A stretch of DNA of 64,000 nt from an uncultured Bacteroidia bacterium (GTDB lineage: Bacteria; Bacteroidota; Bacteroidia; Bacteroidales; Prolixibacteraceae): assembly GCA_903923905.1 (NCBI GenBank), contig CAIXZH010000052.1:62001-126000 (forward strand). Direction: 5' to 3'. Shown piece after piece: positions 44,835-54,493 of the stretch. Under the pieces are notes generated by a model. It was not told where the DNA came from, ran no database searches, and saw nothing but the letters and a program-made list of their open reading frames with translations. The position numbers were made by a program, and so were the translations under genes. Each line of letters starts with the position of its first letter. Position 1 is the first letter of the stretch.

Positions 44835-47800
44835 ATGAAGGCAATTCACAATATACTGACTGTCTCGAAATACGAGTCAAAAACCCTGTTCCGAAGCTGG
44901 TTTTTCCGAATCTTCTCCATTTTGGCGCTTCTGTTTGTCTTCCTCTACAACCTGGGGACCCAGACCGGTGTCGGCTGGCCCAACGGCGATCTGGTAGCGC
45001 TTCCTTCAATGATTCCGTTTATAAATCTGTATATCATCAATGTTGCCCAGGCCATTATTGCCGTTTTCCTGGCTTCCGATTTTCTCAAACGGGATAAGAA
45101 ACTCGATACCACAGAGGTGATCTACATGCGTTCAATGACCAATACCGACTACGTCATCGGAAAGACCATCGGCAATCTCTGGGTCTTTTTCATGCTGAAT
45201 GTGGTTGCATTGGGCATGGTGGCATTATTTAATATTGCCTCACCTTATAACCAATTCTCCCCGGCTCCTTATTTATACTATTTCCTGCTGATTAGCCTTC
45301 CCACCCTGATTTTTATCCTCGGGTTCTCCTTCTTCCTGATGTCGGTGATCAAAAATCAGGCAGTTACTTTTGTAATCCTGTTGGGATACATTGCAGCAAC
45401 ATTATTCTACCTTCAGAATATCTACCACTATCTTTTTGATTATATGGCATTTCACCTGCCAATGACCTTCTCGGATTTTGTAGGGTTCGGCTTTCTGAAT
45501 GAAATTCTGATCCATCGGGGAATCTATTTTTTCCTTGGGCTGGGTTTTATCGGGTTGACCATTCTGCTGCTTCAACGTCTTCCACAGTCTCCCTTTGTCC
45601 GGAAAACTACCATGCTGTTTAGTATCCTATTTTTGTCTGTCGGGATTGGATTGGGAGTAAAATACATTGAAAAGATCAATGTCAGCGATAGTCACCGCAA
45701 TCAAATGCTTGAGTTAAATAATAAATATTCAGCCAGTCCGATTGCCGAAGTGACAAAGTGCGACCTTGTTCTTGAACACAAAGGAGAAAGAATCAGCGGT
45801 GAAGCCGCCCTGACTCTGACGAATCAGAATCAGAATCCGCTACAGGAGATCATCCTCACTTTGAATCCGGGTCTGGAGATTCAATCCATGAGTGGGGCGA
45901 AATTCAGCCGTGAGTTACAGCTGATTAAAATTACACCGGACGCCCCTTTGCAAAAAGGAGCAGAGTTGAATATCAAGATCTCCTATTCCGGAACAATCGA
46001 CGAAACGTTTTGCTACCTGGACATGAACCGTGACCGGCTGGAGTTATGGCTTCAACGCGGAAATGGAATTGCAGACAAGAAACATGCCTTTCTTAAACCC
46101 GACTATTTGCTACTCACACCTGAAACACGGTGGTATCCAACGGCAGGAATTACCTATTCAACCAAGGGTTTGAAATGGCAGACCATGCAGTTTTCCGAAT
46201 TTCATTTGAAGGTCAGGACCCGGAATGGGTTGAAAGCAATTTCACAGGGGAAGGTAACTGACGAAGGAAACGGGACTTTTGATTTCACCCCTGAGCACCG
46301 GATACCTCAAATTTCGCTTGCTATTGGGAGGTATCAGACGCGTTCAGTAGAAGTGGACGGGGTTACTTTTAACCTGAACTTTCTGGCAGGTCATAATACC
46401 TTTGACCCGTATTTTAAAATTCTTAAAGATTCAATCAAGCCGGTAATCCGGGATCTCCGAAAGAGCTGGGAGGCAAAGGTTCATTTCACCTATCCCTATC
46501 AACGGTTGAATTTAGTGGAGATCCCAGTACAGTTTTGCTCTTTTGATCATGTCTGGAGCGGAGCGGGAGAACAGGTACAACCCGAAACGGTTTATCTGCC
46601 TGAGGGTGGTTTTAAACTTCCAAGTGCAAATTTCGCAGAAGCCAAAAAGAACAATGAGCGGTTTGGAAACCGCGATAACCAGACGACCAGTCCAAGGGAG
46701 AATGAAGAAAATTACCTGAAAAGGTTTGTGAATGATGTGCTTTTAAGCAGTAAATCGGCTCCTCAACGCGGTGGCGGAGGACCCGGAATCCATTTCGGCG
46801 CCCCTGCCCCTACCCAGGAAGAGATCAATCCATATTTCATCTTTCCAGAATATTACACCTTTGTAACCCACCTAAAATCTGAAAATTATCCGATCATAAA
46901 CCGCGCGATTGAGTCCTATTTATCGAAAGCGGCCACTGAAACCGGAAATTCCTTCACACGCTCTTTTACAGGATTATCCGACAACGAGAAGGGGAATATT
47001 GCCCTGCAGGATGCCTCCTTTTCCGACATCCTGGATAACCAGATTGATCCAGACGTGATAAGTAATGTAATTCTTACCAAAAGTGGTTTTCTTTTTGCTC
47101 TGATGAAGGGGGCTGTCGGACCAGATAAATTTGATGAATTTATCCACAAATTCATCGAAACCAAAAGGTATGAGACCTATTCGATTGATATTCTGAATGA
47201 TCAGTTAAAGAGCTCTTTTAAGCTTGATTTGAATCAGTACCTTCCGGACTGGTACAATTCAAAATCACTTCCCGGCTATATTGTGACCAGGGTCAATACC
47301 ATGAAACTGAAAAAGGACGATCAGATTAAAACGATGGTCTCATTCGTGATTACCAATACCGAAACCGTGCCTGGGGCTGTCTCGGTGAGCTTCAGAATGG
47401 GTGGAAGTCAGCGGGGCGGTGGATTCCGGATGCGGGGCGGCGGTGGATCTGATGATAATATTGAAAAAACCGTCCTGATCGAAGGGAAGGTTTCCAAGAG
47501 GATTACTTATCTGTTTAACCGTGAACCCAGGTCGATGACAGTAAATACCTTTGCTTCACATAATATTCCGTCAAGTATCACCCAACAGTTTGGGAAAATC
47601 GAGATTGACGAGAAATTGCAGGCAACAGAAGCCGAAGAGCGTATCGCTTACACCGAGGGGATCGAACCAAATGAAATCATTCTGGATAATGAAGATCCCG
47701 GATTTAAACTGAGTCAACCAAAAAGCACCAGCCTGATTCAACGAATCTTTTTGCCGTCGGAGAATGCCACCGGATCACAAAATACTCCCCAGAGGTCCTT

Positions 47801-48248
47801 CTCGATTAACCTGCGAAAAAATAAGCTTCTCAAGTATAAAGGACTCGTATTCTGGAACCAACCGGTCGAATGGACCCTGACTACCAATGAGCAGTTTTAT
47901 GGGAAACAGATCCGGTCGGCCTATTACCTGAAAGGTGGATCCGGAAACCGGAAGGCAACCTGGAATGTACCGGTAAAAGCGCCCGGATATTATAAAGTAT
48001 ATGCCTTTATCCCAAAAATCAGGGGAGGCTGGGGTGGTGATAACAACAATGAAGAGGACTATCATTTTACAGTATTTCACGATGATGGCCAGGATCGCCA
48101 GGTAGTAAGTATGAAGAACAACGATGGAGGATGGATGGAGATCGGTTCCTATCATTTATCTCCGGATTCTGTCAAGATCGAACTCTCCAATTTATCCAAG
48201 GCCAACACCATTTATGCTGATGCCGTCAAACTCGTTAAATTAAATTAA
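44835..48248 (+). CDS. ABC-2 permease fused to M1-peptidase-like and golvesin-like domains
   Basis: An 1137-residue three-part protein. Residues about 1-285 are an ABC-2 permease with six helices. Residues about 300-830 follow the M1 aminopeptidase fold (strand-rich N-domain, then VPVQFCSFDHVWSGAGEQ in the place of GAMEN), but no HExxH zinc motif exists anywhere, so it should be inactive as a peptidase. A Gly/Arg-rich linker lies near 850-875. Residues about 990-1137 match golvesin-type C-terminal domains (RSAYYLKGGSGNRKATW, GGWMEIGSYHL, YADAVKLVKL), which are normally on secreted proteins. ABC permease/M1 fusions are known in Bacteroidota; the golvesin tail is not usual. It follows its ATPase gene directly. 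Confidence 0.8.
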   Translation: MKAIHNILTVSKYESKTLFRSWFFRIFSILALLFVFLYNLGTQTGVGWPNGDLVALPSMIPFINLYIINVAQAIIAVFLASDFLKRDKKLDTTEVIYMRSMTNTDYVIGKTIGNLWVFFMLNVVALGMVALFNIASPYNQFSPAPYLYYFLLISLPTLIFILGFSFFLMSVIKNQAVTFVILLGYIAATLFYLQNIYHYLFDYMAFHLPMTFSDFVGFGFLNEILIHRGIYFFLGLGFIGLTILLLQRLPQSPFVRKTTMLFSILFLSVGIGLGVKYIEKINVSDSHRNQMLELNNKYSASPIAEVTKCDLVLEHKGERISGEAALTLTNQNQNPLQEIILTLNPGLEIQSMSGAKFSRELQLIKITPDAPLQKGAELNIKISYSGTIDETFCYLDMNRDRLELWLQRGNGIADKKHAFLKPDYLLLTPETRWYPTAGITYSTKGLKWQTMQFSEFHLKVRTRNGLKAISQGKVTDEGNGTFDFTPEHRIPQISLAIGRYQTRSVEVDGVTFNLNFLAGHNTFDPYFKILKDSIKPVIRDLRKSWEAKVHFTYPYQRLNLVEIPVQFCSFDHVWSGAGEQVQPETVYLPEGGFKLPSANFAEAKKNNERFGNRDNQTTSPRENEENYLKRFVNDVLLSSKSAPQRGGGGPGIHFGAPAPTQEEINPYFIFPEYYTFVTHLKSENYPIINRAIESYLSKAATETGNSFTRSFTGLSDNEKGNIALQDASFSDILDNQIDPDVISNVILTKSGFLFALMKGAVGPDKFDEFIHKFIETKRYETYSIDILNDQLKSSFKLDLNQYLPDWYNSKSLPGYIVTRVNTMKLKKDDQIKTMVSFVITNTETVPGAVSVSFRMGGSQRGGGFRMRGGGGSDDNIEKTVLIEGKVSKRITYLFNREPRSMTVNTFASHNIPSSITQQFGKIEIDEKLQATEAEERIAYTEGIEPNEIILDNEDPGFKLSQPKSTSLIQRIFLPSENATGSQNTPQRSFSINLRKNKLLKYKGLVFWNQPVEWTLTTNEQFYGKQIRSAYYLKGGSGNRKATWNVPVKAPGYYKVYAFIPKIRGGWGGDNNNEEDYHFTVFHDDGQDRQVVSMKNNDGGWMEIGSYHLSPDSVKIELSNLSKANTIYADAVKLVKLN

Positions 48249-48264
48249 CAGAACTATTTATCCG

Positions 48265-49764
48265 ATGAAGAAACAGAAATTTTTCCTGATGATGTCATTA
48301 TTTCTCGTATTGATTCAGGTGAAAGCACAACCGATTCTGACGCTTGAACAAGCATTGCAGCATGCCGAAAAGGGGAGCCCAAGTTTACAAAGCTCATTAT
48401 ACAACCTGCAGCGAACCACGGAAACGCTTAATGCACAGCTGGCTGCGCTGAAATCACAGTTCTCACTGAGTTTAAACCCGATCGTCTACAGCAACAGCCG
48501 TCAGTTCGATACCCGGTTTTCGCAATGGTACACCAACCGGAGTTTTGCCCCTTCCGGAACCTTCACGGTTGCCCAGCCAATTCCATTGACTGATGGGGTA
48601 ATATCTCTGGTGAATCAGTTCGGATGGCAGTCTAACCTTTCAAATGCCCAGGGAGTTACCAATGAAAACAAAGCATTTTTCAATAACCTTAACCTGAGTC
48701 TTACCCAGCCGTTATTTACGTACAACAGGACGAAAATGGCCATAAAGAATGTGGAATACGACAATGAAAATGCGATGCTGAGCTACGCCATTCAACGGAT
48801 GACCCTTGAAATGAGTGTGTCACAGTATTTTTATAATGTCTATATGGCGCAGATGAGCCTGACTATCAACCAGGAGGAATTGACAAACACTGAAAAGAGC
48901 TACGAAATCATTAAAAATAAAGTCGACGCGGGACTTACCGCCAAAGAGGAACTCTATCAGGCAGAGGTGAATCTGGCAACGTCAAAATCAGCGGTTGCAT
49001 CGGGTCGTGTTGACCTGGAGAATGCAAAGGATATTTTCAAGCAATATATCGGGATGGATATTTTTGCCGATATCACCGTAATGGCCGATGTGGTGGTAAA
49101 CCCTATTGAGATTGACGGCAAGAAGGCGCTCGAACATGGTTTAGCCAGCAGAATGGAATTAAGACAACGAAAGATCAACATCGAGACCTCCAAGTTAGAC
49201 ATGATCGTGGTGAAATCGTTCAATGAATTCAACGGATCGATGAACCTGTCAATCGGGTTGTCGGGTGATGATCCCACACTTGCAAAGATTTATGATAAGC
49301 CGACACAAAGCCCGCGCTATACCTTAGGTTTTAATATACCTATATTCGACTGGGGCCAGCGGAGAGCGAAAATAAGATCACAGGAGGCTGTCATTAAGAC
49401 CCAGGAACTCAGTCTTTCGGTCCAGGAAACCCAGATTAAGCTCGATATCCGGCAGGCAGTCAGGAGTCTGGGCAATCTGAAAAATCAGATCGAACTGGCA
49501 TTTCAGAACCAAAAAAACTCACAGCTAACTTATGATATCAACCTTGAGCGATACAAAAACGGGGACCTTACCAGTATGGATCTAAACCTGTTTCAGCAAC
49601 AGCTCTCCACCAAGAAAATGGCCTATGCCCAATCGTTGATTAATTATAAAATCGCACTGCTTAACCTGAAAATCGTATCGCTTTACGATTTCAGCACAAA
49701 CCAGCCTGTTATTCCGGAGAAGTTCGTCAAGGAATATAAGGCAGGAAAGATGAAACTTCAATAA
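48265..49764 (+). CDS. TolC-family outer-membrane channel
   Basis: A 499-residue outer-membrane efflux protein with a signal peptide (about 1-21, cleavage after VKA) and two OEP domains (LTLEQALQHAEKGSPSLQSS at the N-terminus; KLDIRQAVRSLGNLKNQIE near 393). It lies 16 nt after the ABC permease gene and is followed by an RND-type adaptor, so it is the exit duct for the locus and is translationally close to the ABC part. Confidence 0.88.
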   Translation: MKKQKFFLMMSLFLVLIQVKAQPILTLEQALQHAEKGSPSLQSSLYNLQRTTETLNAQLAALKSQFSLSLNPIVYSNSRQFDTRFSQWYTNRSFAPSGTFTVAQPIPLTDGVISLVNQFGWQSNLSNAQGVTNENKAFFNNLNLSLTQPLFTYNRTKMAIKNVEYDNENAMLSYAIQRMTLEMSVSQYFYNVYMAQMSLTINQEELTNTEKSYEIIKNKVDAGLTAKEELYQAEVNLATSKSAVASGRVDLENAKDIFKQYIGMDIFADITVMADVVVNPIEIDGKKALEHGLASRMELRQRKINIETSKLDMIVVKSFNEFNGSMNLSIGLSGDDPTLAKIYDKPTQSPRYTLGFNIPIFDWGQRRAKIRSQEAVIKTQELSLSVQETQIKLDIRQAVRSLGNLKNQIELAFQNQKNSQLTYDINLERYKNGDLTSMDLNLFQQQLSTKKMAYAQSLINYKIALLNLKIVSLYDFSTNQPVIPEKFVKEYKAGKMKLQ

Positions 49765-49963
49765 AATATTCCAATACAAGCACAAAAGTAAAATCCAGGT
49801 TTGCCAATCGACCAAAAGAACAAATTTTTTCAAGACAATATCATTAACAAAGAAACAGCCTATTATGAATCAAACATTTACAAAAAGCACTAGCAGGCAC
49901 GGGAATAAGTTAATACGAATCATTCCACAGATTCAGGATCCAACAAATTCACTGAATAGACTG

Positions 49964-51028
49964 ATGCAATCAAAGAAAATGGCTCCCTGGTTAGGGCTGG
50001 TTTTTATCCTGTTTATGGCTTCATGCGGAAATCAGGGTAACCAGGTCAATAATGAGCTTGCCATCCCGGTTTCGGTATCCGATGTGGTTAAAAAACCGAT
50101 TGTTCAATTCATCAGTACAACCGGAACTGCTACAGCCGCCAGCGTGACCACCCTGAGTACGGAGATGGCAGGGATCTATTTCCTGGTTAAAAATCCAAAG
50201 ACCGGCAGTGATTTCAAATTGGGTGATATCGTCGAGAAAGGACAGGTCATTATTCGTCTGGAGAATCCCGAAACAGAAAATACCATTGCCATCAAGACTA
50301 AAAAGCTGAACCTCGACATTTCGGAACTGGAATACCAGAAACAAAAATCGCTTTATGAAAAAGGGGGAGTCACCCTTCGCGAGATGAAAAACTCGGAGGT
50401 CTCCCTGGCCACTGCAAATACCGATTATGAGAACGCGAAAATTCAGCTGGCAAAGATGCAGATCATATCCCCTTTCAGGGGTGCCATTGTCGATTTGCCG
50501 CAAGTCACCAACGGAACCCGCGTGATTCTTGGCGCAGCCGCCGTTACCTTGATGGATTACAGCAAATTACTGATGGAGATCAATTTGCCGGAAAAAAACA
50601 TTACGACGATTCATGTTGGACAGGATGTGGCCATTACCAATTATACGTTGCCTAAGGACACCCTTAAAGCGAAGATCAATGAACTTTCGCCTGTGGTCAG
50701 TACCGAAACCCGCACATTTAAAGGGAGATTGGTGATTGACAACCCAGCCTTAAAGCTTCGCCCGGGGATGTTTGTGAAAGCCGATATCGAGGTGGCCAGA
50801 CGCGACAGTGCAATCGTTATCTCAAAAGAGATTGTTGTTTCGGGTAACCGTGGAAAAACCATTTACATCGTTGAAAAAGGGGTAGCCCGCGAACGAATCA
50901 TCACTACCGGACTTGAAAATGAAACCTCCCTGGAAGTGATTGAGGGGTTAAAAAAGAATGAACGCGTGGTCACCAAAGGTTTCGAAACGCTGCGGAATAA
51001 CTCCAAGGTAAAGATTATTAATCAGTAA
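49964..51028 (+). CDS. RND periplasmic adaptor lipoprotein
   Basis: A 354-residue membrane-fusion protein. The ATG at 49964 puts a lipoprotein signal (LGLVFILFMASC) at the N-terminus; an ATG at 49865 would add 33 polar residues in front of the signal and is less likely. Lipoyl halves (LGDIVEKGQVIIRLENP and MQIISPFRGAIVD), a helical hairpin between them, and the C-terminal beta-barrel/membrane-proximal domains (LRPGMFVKADIEV) are present. It connects the TolC-like channel to the RND pumps encoded next. Confidence 0.85.
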   Translation: MQSKKMAPWLGLVFILFMASCGNQGNQVNNELAIPVSVSDVVKKPIVQFISTTGTATAASVTTLSTEMAGIYFLVKNPKTGSDFKLGDIVEKGQVIIRLENPETENTIAIKTKKLNLDISELEYQKQKSLYEKGGVTLREMKNSEVSLATANTDYENAKIQLAKMQIISPFRGAIVDLPQVTNGTRVILGAAAVTLMDYSKLLMEINLPEKNITTIHVGQDVAITNYTLPKDTLKAKINELSPVVSTETRTFKGRLVIDNPALKLRPGMFVKADIEVARRDSAIVISKEIVVSGNRGKTIYIVEKGVARERIITTGLENETSLEVIEGLKKNERVVTKGFETLRNNSKVKIINQ

Positions 51029-51044
51029 GGTAGTTAGGCTAATA

Positions 51045-51129
51045 GGCTGTTAGGCTGTAGGCTGTTAGGCTGTAGGCTGTTAGGCTGTAGGCTGTTAGAC
51101 TGTAGGCTGTTAGGCTGTAGGCTGTTAGG
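51045..51129 (+). repeat. Tandem repeat, 15-bp unit, about 5.7 copies
   Basis: The unit GGCTGTTAGGCTGTA occurs at 51045, 51060, 51075, 51090 (one G to A change) and 51105, with a partial copy at 51120-51129. A related short inverted stretch of AAGCCTAAAAGGCT type follows at about 51183-51210. It fills the 249-bp gap between the adaptor and first RND gene. The near-identity of units suggests recent slippage or expansion. Confidence 0.9.
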
Positions 51130-51250
51130 TTTTTTTGTGGAACCAAATATACGTTTGTCTAAAAGATTCTTTGATCTGACCCTAAAAGCCTAAAAGGCTA
51201 AAGCCTAAAAGTCAAAAAAACAAACCGAATCCCGGAATCAACAAATTAAT

Positions 51251-51282
51251 TAAGTAAGTTAATCTAAATTTATTCGAGTGAA
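51251..51282 (+). repeat. 32-bp leader repeat A, covering the RND1 start
   Basis: This 32-bp segment (core GTTAATCTAAATTTATTCGA) ends in the GTG start codon and next two bases of the first RND gene. An identical copy sits at 54462-54493 in the same position before the second RND gene. The surrounding sequences and proteins are divergent. Confidence 0.9.
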
Positions 51283-54200
51283 AAAACTGACTTCTTTTGC
51301 AGTCAATTATCCTGTAACCGTATTAATGGCCATTATGGGGATATTGCTCCTTGGGGTGATCTCGTACCAGAAATTAGGGATTGACCTTTTCCCTGACCTG
51401 ACATCTCCAAGGATTTTTGTGGAGATAAAATCGGGCGAGCGACCACCTGAAGAGATGGAAAAGATGTTTATCGAGAAGATCGAGGCGGTAGCCATCCGGC
51501 AGAACGGGGTCATGGAGGTTTCGTCAATTTCACGGACGGGATCAGCACAGGTCACGGTTGAATATGCCTGGAATAAAGATATGGATGAAGCTTTCCTTGA
51601 TCTTCAGAAAGCCCTGACAAGCTTCTCCCAGAATACACTGATCGATGCCCTGACAATAACACAGCTCGATCCGAATACTCAGCCGGTAGTCATTGTCGGA
51701 CTTTCGCACGAGACCATAACCGACATGAACGAGTTGCGCAAGGTTGCCACCAATTATATCCGCAACGAACTGGTTCGTCTGGAGGGGATTGCTGACGTTG
51801 AGCTGTCAGGCGTGGAGGAGAATGAGGTGCGCATTGATACCGATCCTTACAAGCTCGAATCGTTCAATATCACGGTGGATCAACTCTCCCAAAAGATCCA
51901 GGCCTATAACAAGAGTATCTCAGGGGGGACAATCACCGAAAGCGGACTGCAATACGTAGTGAAAGGGGTCAGCCTGCTTCAGCAGAAAGAAGATTTCGAG
52001 AAGCTGATTATCGGATATGCCTCACCAGTTGCAGGTAGCACAACAGCTGAAAAATCGGCCACTTATCTGCGTGACGTTGCCAGTGTCAGTTTTTCAAACA
52101 AGGAACCGGTTAATATAGTCCGGATAAACGGGGTCCGCTGTCTGGCCCTGTCGGTCTATAAAGAGACCCGTTACAATACCGTTAAGGCGGTTGAAGATAT
52201 CCAGAAAGCGCTTGTGAGCATCACCAAGGCACTTCCGGGATACAAATTTACGATGGTTACCAACCAGGGGACATTTATCCGGACAGCCATCGATGAAGTT
52301 CAAAATACGATGATTATCGGAGTCATCCTGGCCATCCTGATCCTCTTCATTTTTCTTAGGAAGATTGGGACGACCCTGATTGTGAGTCTGGCAATTCCTA
52401 TTTCCATCATAGCCACCTTCAACTTAATGTACTTCAACCATCTGTCATTGAATATCATGACCCTTGGAGGGCTAGCCCTGGGGGCCGGAATGCTGGTTGA
52501 CAATGCCATAGTCGTGATGGAGAATATTTTCAGGAATCATGAACTCGGGATGTCAGCCAAGGAAGCAGCTATCGTCGGGACTGCCGAAGTAGGCGGTGCC
52601 ATCACCTCATCAACGCTGACCTCAATAGTGGTATTTCTGCCGATTGTATACATACACGGAGCATCAGGTGAACTGTTTAAGGATCAGGCCTGGACGGTAG
52701 CATTTTCACACTTCTCTTCGCTGTTTGTGGCGATATTCCTGATCCCGATGCTTTACCACCAGTTCTTTAAGAAAAAAGGGATGCAGGCGCCTAAAGGGGC
52801 TAAATTTGCCGGCTATGGAAATTTCATTTCCCGGCTGCTTCCCCACAGGTGGCTAATTACAATCATCTCATTGGTCCTGATGGGGTTATCTTTTCTGCTG
52901 GTTCCTTATATCGGTTCTGAATTTATGCCCAAGAGTGACAGTAAAGAGTTTACCATTAATGTAAAGATGACTGAAGGAACCTCACTTCAACGGACTTCCT
53001 CAGCTATAGGTTCTCTTGAAAAGATGGTGAAGGAGTTATTGGGCGATGAAGTTCAATCAGTATATTCCAGAATTGGTCCATCCACCGGCACAACAACCTC
53101 TGCGACTGCCGTTTATGAAGGAGAAAATACAGCTCAGGTAAAAGTAATCCTCAAACCTGAAGGGAAATATGCGGCATCGCAGGTGACGGCGGCAATTGCC
53201 AGATGGTATGCCGAAAACCCGCAGTTCCAGGTAACCTTTACCCAGGATGAAACAGCCTTGCAAAGTATTCTTGGAACTCAGGATGCCCCGGTTGTAGTGG
53301 AAGTTCGCGGGGCCGACCTTGACGTAATCAAAAAGATCACCAAACAGGTGGAAGCCTCCGTGAAGGATATTCCGGGCCTATATAATATTCAGACCAATAT
53401 GGAGGGAGGTTATCCGGAAATAAATGTCCAGGTTGACCGGTTCAGGGCAGGATCCTATTCGCTGGCTGTGACAGATATTGTGAGCCAGGTGACTGCAAAA
53501 TTAAAAGGGGAAAACGCCGGGCAAATGGATAAAGAGGGTGAGCTGAGGGATATTACCATCTATGTTCCCAAAATTGGGGTAGCCGCACTTGGAGACATGA
53601 TTATTAAAAACGGGACCTCGGTAATCAGGCTTTATGAAGTTGCAAAACTGGAACAAACGGTAGCCCCAACTGAAATTTACAGGCGGAACCAGACCCGGAT
53701 CGGGAAGGTAATGGCTGAACTCGACAAGAACAAGGCGCTGGATAAGGTAATTGCTGACGTTCAGGCCAAAATCGCACCCATCATTCTGCCGGCAGATTAT
53801 TCAATCAAGGTGGCCGGTGAAGAGCAAAAACGACAGGAATCCATGAGCAATCTCCGCTTTGCGCTACTGTTGTCTATCGTATTGGTATACATGGTTATGG
53901 CGAGTCAGTTCGAGTCCCTGATACACCCATTGATCGTGATGTTGACGATTCCGTTTGCTATTGTCGGGACGATCCTCCTCTTTTTTATTCTGGGTCAGAC
54001 TTTCAATATGATGGCACTTATCGGTATAATCATGCTGGGTGGAATCGCGGTAAACGATTCAATCATCCTCATTGACCGGATCAATCAGCTAAGAATGACC
54101 GGAATGGAAAAACGACTGGCCATATCTCTGGGAAGTCAGCAACGGTTGAGACCAATACTCATGACCAGCATCATCACGATTATTGCCTTGTTGCCGCTCA

Positions 54201-54352
54201 CATTCGGATTTGGAGCCAGCACCTCCCTGCGTTCGCCAATGGCCTACGCTGTAATTGGGGGAATGGTTACCAGTACGTTACTGACACTTTTGGTGATCCC
54301 ATGTGTATATGATCTGATGACGAGCAACAAACCGATGAAAAAGGACGAATAA
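51278..54352 (+). CDS. RND efflux transporter (HAE1/AcrB-like)
   Basis: A 1024-residue inner-membrane pump with twelve helices and two large periplasmic loops, normal AcrB-family length. The proton-relay helix 4 reads GAGMLVDNAIVVMEN, with Asp408 but Asn409 where AcrB has a second Asp. GGIAVNDSIILID in helix 10-11 and FPDLTSPRIFVE near the N-terminus are typical. It starts at GTG inside leader repeat A. It belongs to the hybrid RND/ABC locus and may form a hetero-assembly with the RND-ABC fusion encoded next. Confidence 0.9.
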   Translation: MKKLTSFAVNYPVTVLMAIMGILLLGVISYQKLGIDLFPDLTSPRIFVEIKSGERPPEEMEKMFIEKIEAVAIRQNGVMEVSSISRTGSAQVTVEYAWNKDMDEAFLDLQKALTSFSQNTLIDALTITQLDPNTQPVVIVGLSHETITDMNELRKVATNYIRNELVRLEGIADVELSGVEENEVRIDTDPYKLESFNITVDQLSQKIQAYNKSISGGTITESGLQYVVKGVSLLQQKEDFEKLIIGYASPVAGSTTAEKSATYLRDVASVSFSNKEPVNIVRINGVRCLALSVYKETRYNTVKAVEDIQKALVSITKALPGYKFTMVTNQGTFIRTAIDEVQNTMIIGVILAILILFIFLRKIGTTLIVSLAIPISIIATFNLMYFNHLSLNIMTLGGLALGAGMLVDNAIVVMENIFRNHELGMSAKEAAIVGTAEVGGAITSSTLTSIVVFLPIVYIHGASGELFKDQAWTVAFSHFSSLFVAIFLIPMLYHQFFKKKGMQAPKGAKFAGYGNFISRLLPHRWLITIISLVLMGLSFLLVPYIGSEFMPKSDSKEFTINVKMTEGTSLQRTSSAIGSLEKMVKELLGDEVQSVYSRIGPSTGTTTSATAVYEGENTAQVKVILKPEGKYAASQVTAAIARWYAENPQFQVTFTQDETALQSILGTQDAPVVVEVRGADLDVIKKITKQVEASVKDIPGLYNIQTNMEGGYPEINVQVDRFRAGSYSLAVTDIVSQVTAKLKGENAGQMDKEGELRDITIYVPKIGVAALGDMIIKNGTSVIRLYEVAKLEQTVAPTEIYRRNQTRIGKVMAELDKNKALDKVIADVQAKIAPIILPADYSIKVAGEEQKRQESMSNLRFALLLSIVLVYMVMASQFESLIHPLIVMLTIPFAIVGTILLFFILGQTFNMMALIGIIMLGGIAVNDSIILIDRINQLRMTGMEKRLAISLGSQQRLRPILMTSIITIIALLPLTFGFGASTSLRSPMAYAVIGGMVTSTLLTLLVIPCVYDLMTSNKPMKKDE

Positions 54353-54387
54353 CCATACAAGTGGCGAAACAAATTATAAACGGATGA

Positions 54388-54441
54388 AACCCTCATGGAC
54401 AGTCGTTCACAAAAAAAGTATAAATAAAATCTATGAGGGTT
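54388..54441 (+). terminator. Inverted repeat between the two RND genes
   Basis: AACCCTCAT (54388-54396) and ATGAGGGTT (54433-54441) form a 9-bp stem with a 36-nt loop. It is weak as a terminator; it may be an mRNA structure in the 136-bp gap. Confidence 0.3.
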
Positions 54442-54461
54442 CCGCGAGAATCAAGAATCTA

Positions 54462-54493
54462 TAAGTAAGTTAATCTAAATTTATTCGAGTGAA
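54462..54493 (+). repeat. 32-bp leader repeat B, covering the RND2-ABC start
   Basis: Identical to the segment at 51251-51282 over 32 bp, and it likewise includes the GTG start codon (54489) of the downstream RND gene. The match ends two bases after the start codon, where the coding sequences differ. Confidence 0.9.

Noticed and set aside
44835-48248. Active M1 aminopeptidase
   Set aside because: No HExxH motif is found anywhere in the protein, so only an M1-like fold is claimed.
51045-51129. Regular repeats that could suggest a CRISPR array
   Set aside because: The units are contiguous 15-bp tandem copies with no spacers, and no cas gene is in the window.
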